Part shown: positions 1-6,645 of the stretch, piece by piece
Numbering within the stretch: the first letter of the stretch is position 1
Layout of the letters: every line of letters starts with the position of its first letter
Assembly (NCBI GenBank): GCA_023145575.1
Contig: JAGLDN010000211.1
Location: 1 to 8,096 of the forward strand
Direction: 5' to 3'
From: Psychromonas sp.
Lineage (GTDB): Bacteria; Pseudomonadota; Gammaproteobacteria; Enterobacterales; Psychromonadaceae
DNA length: 8,096 nucleotides
Notes under the pieces: generated by a model
Databases searched by the model: none
What the model was told of the DNA's origin: nothing
The model's input: only the letters and a program-made list of their open reading frames with translations
Translations under genes and position numbers: made by a program

Positions 1-25
1 TAATACCAATAACAGTCAATAAATC
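1..25 (+). repeat. Left copy of a 25-bp terminal direct repeat
   Basis: The first 25 bases of the window (starting TAATACCAATAACAG) are identical to the last 25 bases at 8072-8096, in the same orientation. The left copy may extend beyond the window start. It lies downstream of the whole gene set, about 45 bases past the end of the small ORF at 70-141. The identity is seen directly. Its meaning is open: a dispersed repeat, the boundary of a tandem duplication, or the overlap of a circular molecule or assembly path. Confidence 0.9.
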
Positions 26-69
26 ATCAATCTTACGACTTAAAAAGAGTCAATCACTAGTTAGAATTT

Positions 70-141
70 TTATAAATCAAACTCACCTTTGCAAAAATTT
101 ATGCCTCGAATTAATTCATCTTCCTGCTTAAAATTTAACAT
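70..141 (-). CDS. Candidate 23-residue small protein after the ABC genes
   Basis: A short ORF with an ATG start (139-141) and TAA stop (70-72) begins 16 bases after the stop codon of the 710-residue ABC subunit, on the same strand. The predicted peptide starts MLNFKQEDELIRG, is mostly polar and acidic with one Cys near its C-terminal end, and ends in Asp-Leu. It has no hydrophobic segment and no obvious double-Gly leader. No good Shine-Dalgarno sequence precedes the ATG, so translation would have to be coupled to the upstream gene. I do not recognise it. It could be a small accessory peptide or cargo of the exporter, the remnant of a longer gene, or a chance ORF, which is common at this length in AT-rich DNA. 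Confidence 0.22.
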   Translation of the reverse strand: MLNFKQEDELIRGINFCKGEFDL

Positions 142-157
142 ACTGCGAAATAATGTA

Positions 158-2290
158 TTACATCGCATCTAAAACGCGATCTGGGGATCCGAAAAATATC
201 TGCGTTCCATTTTCATCAAGTTGCAATGTTTTATCTGAAAGTTTAATAAGATCATATTTTTGTGTTGCTATAATAACTGTTGAGGTACGGCTTAGATCTT
301 TTAATTTTGCTTTCAATAAAAACGCCGAATCTTGGTCTAATTCAAAGCCAGGATCATCTAGAATAACGATCCCTTTTGGCTTGCATACCACTATAGCCAA
401 CATCAAACGTGTTAAAATACCTGCAGGCATCATATCTATTACCTGATCTGTCAGCTCGGTATCAAGGCCTTTTTTAAACCACTCTTCAAGTTTAAATGCG
501 CTAAGCGCACTAAGCATGTCTTGCTCATTTATGTTACTGTGCGATAAATAAAAGTTTTCTCTAATAGAGCCAGAAAATAAACTCATCTTTTGTGGTGCAT
601 AAGTAATGCAATTACGATAAATATAAGAATTAAATTGCTTAAAATTCAGGCCATCAATATAAATTGAGCCATAAAAATTATCATACAATCCACCGAGGAT
701 TTTTAATAATGTTGACTTCCCGCCGCCACTTGGGCTAACAATAGTTACTATTTCTCCTGGGAGAATTGTCGCTGATATTTGTGCTAAAGCGCCCGATGAA
801 TTAACATGACGAAAACCAACTTCTTCTAATTCAATTTTTCCGTCAAGTGACTTCAACGGAATACTGGTATTCACATTCTGTTCGTTATCAGCGCCTCGCA
901 TAACATTATTAATTTGCGCGCCAGATTTACCCAATTGCCTCATTTTAATAATGGTATTGTAAATTGACTGCAAAGGACCCAATGCTTTCCAAATTAAGAT
1001 CACCATGGCAAGCATTGCGCTGGGATCTATTTCGCCTTCCATCACCGCAATAACGACCATCACAATACTAACGATGCCAATCATTTGCGTGAGGAAGGCA
1101 CCACTATCAGCAATAGCGTTTTGAATATTTGCAAGTTTTACACTATCTTCCTCCGCCTGCTTATTTGCCACTCCAAAACGAAGTTTTAACATCTGATACA
1201 TTGGTAAGCGTTGAATAGACTCCGCATTTTTTAATATTTCAAGCCAGCTTTTTCGCTTTAGCTCCCCAGCAACCGAAGATTTAATCATTTGAGATTGGAA
1301 AATGAGACGTGAGTAAAACCCAAAGACAATAAAAATACCAATACCAATAAAAGTGATAAAAGCGCCTTTGCCAACAATGACAATTAAGGCAATCAGGTAA
1401 ATAAAGATAAAGGGAAGATCAAGGTAAGCGAGTGTTGCTTGGTTGGTCACAATTTTTCTAAATTGATCGATATCTTTGAGTCGTGACGACTGCACGGCGC
1501 TACCTGCTTGCGTTGTAACGAGATAAGGCAACCACATTATTTTTTTAAACACGCCAAAGGCAATACGCTCTGCGAGTTTACTGCCTGAGGACATCAGTAT
1601 TTTTACTCGCAAGTTTTTAAGAATATACTCAAAAGTATTACCTAACAAGGCACCTAATGCAATCCAGCCTAGTGTTGTATAGCTGCCAGTGCCTAATGCC
1701 ATGCTATATATTGCCATAATATAAAATGGAGTCACCAAACCCATCAAATTAATTAAAAAACTCACCACGATCAATAAATTAATTTCTTGTTGAAATTTAA
1801 AAAAGGAATACTTTAACCAATTAGATTTATCGGCTGTTGCAGGTGGTAGCTCTTTAAAATAACGAGAATATTCTTCAACCGCAATAATGCTTCCTTGCAC
1901 CTCAAATATACTTCGAGGAAGCATGTCAAGGTTCCCACTAAAGGGATCTAATAGTTGTACTTGATTGTCATCATTTTGAATAACCAGTCCTTGGCATTGC
2001 GCCCCTGAAAAATAAAAAGGCAGCGTCACTGTATCAAAGTCAAGTCCCGAGACAATATGAGTTTGGTATCCTAGACGAAGCATTGTCTCAGTAATATTTT
2101 CTTCACTAGAATTTTTATTAGAGACTAAAAAATCAGATAATTTATCAGGCGAGCCTTCCCACCTCATCGCGGTTAACCACGTTGAAATGATCCAGTCTAA
2201 GGGCACAGTGTCATTATCTGCGAATACAGCAGGAACCTTTAATTCTTCGAGTCTTGCTTCAATGTTCGATATATTGGAAATTTTGCTCAT
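158..2290 (-). CDS. Type I secretion ABC half-transporter with C39-like domain and degenerate ATPase site
   Basis: This 710-residue protein has the architecture of LapB/LssB/RtxB-type type I secretion permease-ATPases: a C39-peptidase-like domain (about 1-150), a six-helix membrane domain (about 160-455), then a nucleotide-binding domain (about 483-705). The C39-like domain has no Cys or His at the catalytic positions, so it should be protease-dead and, by analogy with HlyB, may bind substrate. In the ATPase domain the Walker A is SPSGGGKST (519-527), with Ser replacing the first Gly. The Q-loop Gln567 is present. The signature LSGGQ is replaced by MPAGI (621-625), exactly the canonical distance from Walker B. 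Walker B is IVILDD (641-646), with Asp for the catalytic Glu, and the switch His is Gln677. The ATG lies 3 bases after the preceding stop, with GGGAG at 2302-2306 inside that gene, so it is co-translated with the 538-residue subunit and probably pairs with it. The family is clear; residual ATPase activity is uncertain. Confidence 0.9.
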   Translation of the reverse strand: MSKISNISNIEARLEELKVPAVFADNDTVPLDWIISTWLTAMRWEGSPDKLSDFLVSNKNSSEENITETMLRLGYQTHIVSGLDFDTVTLPFYFSGAQCQGLVIQNDDNQVQLLDPFSGNLDMLPRSIFEVQGSIIAVEEYSRYFKELPPATADKSNWLKYSFFKFQQEINLLIVVSFLINLMGLVTPFYIMAIYSMALGTGSYTTLGWIALGALLGNTFEYILKNLRVKILMSSGSKLAERIAFGVFKKIMWLPYLVTTQAGSAVQSSRLKDIDQFRKIVTNQATLAYLDLPFIFIYLIALIVIVGKGAFITFIGIGIFIVFGFYSRLIFQSQMIKSSVAGELKRKSWLEILKNAESIQRLPMYQMLKLRFGVANKQAEEDSVKLANIQNAIADSGAFLTQMIGIVSIVMVVIAVMEGEIDPSAMLAMVILIWKALGPLQSIYNTIIKMRQLGKSGAQINNVMRGADNEQNVNTSIPLKSLDGKIELEEVGFRHVNSSGALAQISATILPGEIVTIVSPSGGGKSTLLKILGGLYDNFYGSIYIDGLNFKQFNSYIYRNCITYAPQKMSLFSGSIRENFYLSHSNINEQDMLSALSAFKLEEWFKKGLDTELTDQVIDMMPAGILTRLMLAIVVCKPKGIVILDDPGFELDQDSAFLLKAKLKDLSRTSTVIIATQKYDLIKLSDKTLQLDENGTQIFFGSPDRVLDAM

Positions 2291-2293
2291 TTT

Positions 2294-3910
2294 TTATTTT
2301 TCTCCCAATTTAATCACGCAATCTACATTTTTAATGATCTCTTGAGAATGTGTAGCTATCAGAAAAATGTGTTTAGATGAAACAGTTCGAATAAGATTAA
2401 GCAACGCTAAGGATTCATTATCACTAAAATTAGCGAGATCATCAAGTAAGATCAGGTGGTTACCATTTACTATCGCTTGCACAATTAATAACAAATAACA
2501 TAATCGTACTGAAACATGGTTTCTTAATCCATCACTGATGGGAGTATAAAATCCTTCTTCTAGTTTATCGATATCATTTTTAATGTTAAAAGCGTCACAC
2601 ACAGCAATTGCAACATGACTTAATTCAGCCTTAAAACACGTCAAGTTTTCAATTAATGAAGCATTAATGAAATCACTTTTTGCGGTAATGCAAGCAATAT
2701 CTTTGCGCCATTTATCAATATTCAGCACAGAGACATTTTTCCCATCAATATAAAATGAAAATCTATCACTTTCAGCTTCTCCGAGTAATGTTTTTAAAAA
2801 CAATGTCTTACCAGCTCCATTCTGGCCGGTTATTACAGCAATGCTCCCTGTTTCAAGTTTATAATTTTTAACTTTTTCCTCTTGCGGATGATTGAGCGTT
2901 ATATCAAGACAAAATTGGTCGTCAAAATCGAACCCCTTGTTTTTATTTTTTTCATTAAGATCAAAAACATCTAGGACTTCTTTTTTATAAATATAGTGCT
3001 TACGATAGCGTGATATGAAGCTAAAACCCTGCTGCACTGGTGGCATTAACCGATTGACTAAAATAATGATTGCCGCTAAGGCACCTTGTGTTAAATCGCC
3101 ACTGATAACAAAGCTACCGCACATTACAACCTGTAAAATTAAAGCCATTGCGGTGACATACATCGCTAGATTATCTGTTTTTGCTGAAAGTGTTGTTATT
3201 TGATAGTTGATTAATTCTCTTTCTTTAAAGCCTTTACGTCGATGATTTTCAAGGCGCGATTCCATTGCGTTGCCTTTCACTGTATCAATGCCTTTTACAA
3301 CGTCATTAAATTCTGCATTTCCAGCTGCCTCAGCGATGCGTTGTTTAGCAATAACGGGGCTTAATAGCGAATCTCTTCTGTAATAGATCACCGCTAATAA
3401 CAAAATCCCTAGGATTGGTACAATAATTGCGTAGAGCTGCATAAAGCCTATCATCAAGGCAATCACAAGAGAGCTCGCTACATTGGTAATTGACACAATG
3501 TATTGCCCTGAATAGAATTCTTTCAATTCACCGACGTCTTGAAAAGTTTCAATATATTGAGAATCATCATTTTTTCTAAAGCGCAATAAATTCGCATTAA
3601 TTATCGACTGAAACATTTGTTTATGGATCTTAAATTCAAAATAGCTTGATGCCGTTGTAATTATGGATTTTTGTATTATTTTTAATGTAAATTCAAAAAT
3701 TGCAATCACAAAGAGGATAAATAACAAAAAATAAAGGGTGGAGTAAGTTTTATTAGGAAGGACTCTGTCAAAAATAATCAAAATAGACATTGGCAGGGCA
3801 AGGCCAGTTAACGCTAACACTATGCTTGTTAATACAATAATAAATTTATCTTTTTTCTTCAAAACATCATTTGTAATCTGTTTAAAAGATTGATCAGTAC
3901 CATTTTCCAT
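2294..3910 (-). CDS. Second type I secretion ABC half-transporter, degenerate ATPase site
   Basis: This 538-residue ABC exporter subunit has no N-terminal peptidase-like domain. It has a membrane domain of about 20-300, with hydrophobic helices near 22-45, 57-78, 140-176 and 248-286, and a nucleotide-binding domain of about 333-535. Walker A is intact (GQNGAGKT, 362-369) and so is the switch His521. The Q-loop Gln is replaced by Lys411. At the signature position the sequence reads VSVRL (466-470), 20 residues before the Walker B Asp as expected, instead of LSGGQ. Walker B is LILLDD (486-491), with Asp491 for the catalytic Glu. The D-loop is also unlike SALD. The start is the only ATG near the 5' end. 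Its ribosome site is weak (AAGG, 12 bases upstream), and a candidate promoter lies 80-107 bases upstream. With the following gene it probably forms a heterodimer, as RtxB and RtxE do in the Vibrio RTX exporter. Confidence 0.88.
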   Translation of the reverse strand: MENGTDQSFKQITNDVLKKKDKFIIVLTSIVLALTGLALPMSILIIFDRVLPNKTYSTLYFLLFILFVIAIFEFTLKIIQKSIITTASSYFEFKIHKQMFQSIINANLLRFRKNDDSQYIETFQDVGELKEFYSGQYIVSITNVASSLVIALMIGFMQLYAIIVPILGILLLAVIYYRRDSLLSPVIAKQRIAEAAGNAEFNDVVKGIDTVKGNAMESRLENHRRKGFKERELINYQITTLSAKTDNLAMYVTAMALILQVVMCGSFVISGDLTQGALAAIIILVNRLMPPVQQGFSFISRYRKHYIYKKEVLDVFDLNEKNKNKGFDFDDQFCLDITLNHPQEEKVKNYKLETGSIAVITGQNGAGKTLFLKTLLGEAESDRFSFYIDGKNVSVLNIDKWRKDIACITAKSDFINASLIENLTCFKAELSHVAIAVCDAFNIKNDIDKLEEGFYTPISDGLRNHVSVRLCYLLLIVQAIVNGNHLILLDDLANFSDNESLALLNLIRTVSSKHIFLIATHSQEIIKNVDCVIKLGEK

Positions 3911-3990
3911 AATGAATATGCGCCTTGCTTAAATTCGCTTAGATTGCCAGATTAAACTGAGAATTTATTGATCTAATCGTTCATAAAAAG

Positions 3991-4017
3991 ATTATACCAA
4001 GTTACTTTAACGTTCAA
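3991..4017 (-). promoter_or_regulatory. Candidate sigma70 promoter for the two ABC genes
   Basis: On the minus strand a perfect TATAAT (3996 to 3991) is preceded by TGG, giving an extended -10 (TGnTATAAT), and by TTGAAC (4017 to 4012) at a spacing of 15. This spacing is short, but an extended -10 tolerates a weak -35. Transcription would start near 3984, leaving a leader of about 75 bases before the ATG at 3910. The plus-strand reading ATTATACCAA also resembles the ATACCAA core of the 25-bp terminal repeat, so the -10 may derive from a related repeat. This is predicted from the sequence only. Confidence 0.45.
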
Positions 4018-4171
4018 AATAAGCAAGGTAAATTATACTGATACATTCGTCTATGCTGAGATATTCGTCATAAAATGAAATGAAGATCTTCCAAATAATA
4101 TAAACAACATCAACATCTTTTATTACAAGTAACATAAAATATTAACAATGCGAGTTAATAAAAACGATCAG

Positions 4172-4193
4172 AAAAAAAACATCCCACCGAGAT
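4172..4193 (-). terminator. Weak possible intrinsic terminator after the sensor kinase
   Basis: Read on the minus strand, ATCTC GGT GGGAT (4193 to 4181) can form a 5-bp stem, including one G-T pair, with a 3-base loop. One base later comes a run of eight T (4179 to 4172). It lies about 130 bases past the stop of the sensor kinase gene and upstream of the candidate ABC promoter, a fitting place to end the first transcript. The stem is short, so termination would be partial at best. Confidence 0.28.
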
Positions 4194-4247
4194 CATGCTT
4201 ATGCAACATAAAATTGCAAGTCCGCCAAGTATTCGATAATCAGAATT

Positions 4248-4320
4248 AGGAGCAATACATGTCCTATCAACGACTAACTCGGCTTATGGTTATCAGATAA
4301 AATTAACGGATGATGTTTAA
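4248..4320 (+). pseudogene. Possible 5' remnant of an IS30-family transposase gene
   Basis: On the plus strand, AGGAG (4248-4252) is followed 6 bases later by ATG (4259), and the reading begins MSYQRLT. Many IS30-family transposases begin MSYQxLTxxxRYQI. Here the frame stops after 13 codons at 4298-4300, but a shift of one base at about 4290 brings TAT CAG ATA (Tyr-Gln-Ile) into the place expected for the RYQI of the family. The similarity ends at about 4305, just before the 3' end of the sensor kinase gene. This would be a truncated, frameshifted scrap of an insertion sequence. The match covers only about ten residues, so chance cannot be excluded, and no terminal inverted repeat was recognised. 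Confidence 0.33.
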
Positions 4321-6645
4321 TCAACTATACCTCGCTAATAAATCAAGTATTTTTCCGTTTTCATACGGTTTATTAAGTACAGCATTCATACCAGATTCAA
4401 TACACTTATCAATATCACTGGCTGAGGATAGAGATGTATTGGCAATGATAATGGTTTGTTTCACATTTTGACCGCGAAGCTTAATAGCATCCTCATGCAC
4501 TCGTATTATTTGTGTCGTCTCAAAACCATCTTTTCCAGGCATGTTACAATCCATAAACACCAGATCGAATGCTTTGTCTTTAACAAGTGCTATGGCTTCA
4601 TCACCATTGTTTGCAAGTATTGGTACTATCCCAATGCGTTGTAAAAAGTGTGATAAAACAAATTGTTGTGAGGGATCATCATCAACAATAAGTACCTTCA
4701 CCGTTTTCAATTCTTCTACTGGAGCTTCATTTTTTGACAGTACTTTTATCAATGCTTGTTTGAAGAGTGGTAATTGTATGATGATGTTTTCTGGCACATT
4801 TTTTGATTGTTCTGTGTCATTGAAACTCGAAAGTATCATTATTTTTGCAGTTGTTTTTATTCCTAGCTTTCTAATTAGCTCCCGATCTTCTAATAACTCA
4901 TCTGAAATGAAGATAAAATCAATGGAATCCTCAATTTGTATATGTTCGAATAATTCATTACTATTTGTACAGAGAATGACCCCTGTGGCTACCTGTTCAA
5001 CTTTTTTCTTAATTATTGAACCTTCCAATTCATCTTTTGCATAGATTAATACTTTAGCTGATTTCAGTTGCTCTTTCTCATGATCATTATTCGCCTTAAT
5101 CATAATGCTTATCGCAATGCTTGAATCACCAGAATCATTTTCTTTGAATTGGGCAGTTCCCTCAAAGAAGTGCTGAATTATTCGCTCGCACAATTCCTGG
5201 TTTACATTAAATGAGTCAGGAGCGGCCTCGATCTGGTTAATATGATTTAAAAAAGAAGAAAGGCTAGGGTATTTGCCTGATGTACTAAGTAAATCAATAT
5301 GTAATGTTTTATCATCAACACTTGCGCCATTAGTTGTGCTTATATGTAGCAAGCAAAACTTTTGCTCTATGCTCTCGATACAACGCTCAAATATATTATA
5401 AAGACACCAATAAAATCGATACTCATCTCCACATATCATTTTTGGCACTGAATCTTCAATGATAAAATCAAAATCTTTATTTAAACCGCGACACGTAGAT
5501 TTTATTAGTTCGAATATTTTATTTAATAGGTTGTGTAAATTAAAGTCTTGATTTATATTTGATTTCGGATCTTTTTCTGAAAATAAATGTTCAAAGTTGT
5601 CTGATATGACTTCAAGAGACGCCAAAGCCCCAGATATTTCCTCATTAAAGCTAGTTTGCTGTAGACCGATTTTATTATTGAGTGATAAGCCACCAGCGAT
5701 AATACTTGTTAAGCCATTTATTTCATGCCCAACCAAACTCGCTAATATATTAGATTTTTTAATTTTTTCATGTAATTTTTTAATTAAACGATTTTTGCTG
5801 GCTAGCACTCCAATCGATATTTTTGCCTCATTATATAAATATTCCATCGATGCGCCAGCAGAGTATCTATTCTGATCTCTACCATGATTTTCTCGTAAGT
5901 AGTTGCGAATAAACAACACTTTTTTATTGAACTCATTAGCCCCTCTGTTTAAGGAGAGTATGAGTTTAAATTGGACAAATAAAATCAATAAGAAAAATAT
6001 ACCCATGACATATAATAACAGTATGACTTCATTTTTCTCTGAATTTAGCCCTAAAATCATTTTAGCTGTGATGATTTGAACTTGGTCAATAATACGCTTG
6101 TATGATAGCTGCATTATTTCAATCCGTCCGCTTTTGGTAACGGTGGGAGTCGTTATGTCTTGCAGTAAAGTAATGGCTCTTTTTATATCTCTATCTTTAT
6201 AAGATTTCAGTAACTTAGGGTGGCTTAATGCGTTTCGCCGGATCATTTTTAACTGTTCGCGGATACCTGTTGCCATTAATTGGATTAAGGAGTCGTTTCC
6301 ACTGATATTTTTTGACATTAATCCAGGTTCCCGGTTTAGGCTATTAATTGCCGTTATGTTCATATTTAAATAGGCAGTATAAACGTCCAGCTTCGGATCA
6401 TTATCAACCAGTTTCAAAATCGTAGAAACATGTTCTGATAATTGAAAGATTGGAATTTGTTGGCTTTTTTTAGGATCTTTATTTGCAATAACAATATTAT
6501 TTATTTCGTTTAAATCCAACAATTGTTGATTGTATTTGCCTTTTAAAACCATAATGTTAAAAACCATAATGATGAGCATAATCGCCAATAAAAAAATGGA
6601 CAAGATCCCCATTAAAACTATATTTTGTTTGAGCCTATCTATCAT
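4321..6645 (-). CDS. Membrane hybrid sensor histidine kinase with degenerate ATP-binding domain and two receivers
   Basis: This 774-residue protein has two membrane helices (about 9-34 and 206-231) enclosing a mostly helical periplasmic sensor region of about 170 residues, then a helical linker. A dimerisation/phospho-acceptor domain follows, with the H-box motif LVGHEINGL (His307). In the expected ATPase domain (about 365-515) no proper N-box (the site reads NIFERCIESI), DxG G1 box or GxGLGL G2 box can be found. The first receiver-like domain (about 529-637) lacks the acidic pair and has Ser581 for the phospho-acceptor Asp and Leu625 for the conserved Lys. The C-terminal receiver (about 648-774) is complete: Asp655/656, phospho-acceptor Asp699, Thr737 and Lys759. 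Its ATG overlaps the adaptor stop as ATGA, with GGGAG at 6654-6658, so it is translationally coupled to the adaptor. By inference it senses something at the envelope linked to secretion and may pass phosphate rather than make it. No DNA-binding partner is in the window. Confidence 0.85.
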   Translation of the reverse strand: MIDRLKQNIVLMGILSIFLLAIMLIIMVFNIMVLKGKYNQQLLDLNEINNIVIANKDPKKSQQIPIFQLSEHVSTILKLVDNDPKLDVYTAYLNMNITAINSLNREPGLMSKNISGNDSLIQLMATGIREQLKMIRRNALSHPKLLKSYKDRDIKRAITLLQDITTPTVTKSGRIEIMQLSYKRIIDQVQIITAKMILGLNSEKNEVILLLYVMGIFFLLILFVQFKLILSLNRGANEFNKKVLFIRNYLRENHGRDQNRYSAGASMEYLYNEAKISIGVLASKNRLIKKLHEKIKKSNILASLVGHEINGLTSIIAGGLSLNNKIGLQQTSFNEEISGALASLEVISDNFEHLFSEKDPKSNINQDFNLHNLLNKIFELIKSTCRGLNKDFDFIIEDSVPKMICGDEYRFYWCLYNIFERCIESIEQKFCLLHISTTNGASVDDKTLHIDLLSTSGKYPSLSSFLNHINQIEAAPDSFNVNQELCERIIQHFFEGTAQFKENDSGDSSIAISIMIKANNDHEKEQLKSAKVLIYAKDELEGSIIKKKVEQVATGVILCTNSNELFEHIQIEDSIDFIFISDELLEDRELIRKLGIKTTAKIMILSSFNDTEQSKNVPENIIIQLPLFKQALIKVLSKNEAPVEELKTVKVLIVDDDPSQQFVLSHFLQRIGIVPILANNGDEAIALVKDKAFDLVFMDCNMPGKDGFETTQIIRVHEDAIKLRGQNVKQTIIIANTSLSSASDIDKCIESGMNAVLNKPYENGKILDLLARYS

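Larger units (their letters stand above)
3911..4320. other. 410-base gap dividing the gene set
   Basis: This is the only long stretch without a convincing gene. It separates the adaptor-sensor pair from the two ABC genes, all of which read on the minus strand. Going with transcription it holds an IS30-like fragment on the opposite strand (4248-4320), a weak hairpin with a T-run (4193 to 4172), and a promoter-like sequence (4017 to 3991). Short ORFs of 42 codons (4135 to 4007, minus) and 33 codons (4148-4249, plus) are present but have no ribosome site. The rest is AT-rich with no structure I can name. Confidence 0.7.

Noticed and set aside
38..52. Short inverted repeat GACT...AGTC considered as a terminator after the ABC genes
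   Set aside because: The stem is only 4 bp and the T-run lies in the loop, not after the stem, so it does not look like an intrinsic terminator.
153..446. 97-codon plus-strand ORF opposite the end of the 710-residue ABC gene
   Set aside because: It is an antisense shadow of the well-supported ATPase domain, with no ribosome site or family resemblance.
4007..4135. 42-codon minus-strand ORF in the gap, hydrophobic, with ATG start
   Set aside because: It has no Shine-Dalgarno, has a stop just upstream in frame, and runs through the likely -35 box of the ABC promoter; probably chance in AT-rich DNA.
4148..4249. 33-codon plus-strand ORF in the gap
   Set aside because: No ribosome site, no recognisable motif, and it overlaps the hairpin on the opposite strand.
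4290..4300. Small palindrome TTATC-A-GATAA just after the kinase stop, considered as an operator
   Set aside because: Short palindromes are frequent in AT-rich DNA; it is not near a promoter, and the bases are better explained by the IS30-like fragment.
4541..5044. 167-codon plus-strand ORF opposite the sensor kinase receivers
   Set aside because: It is antisense to clear receiver domains and its composition (Ser-rich, no domain) is that of a shadow frame.
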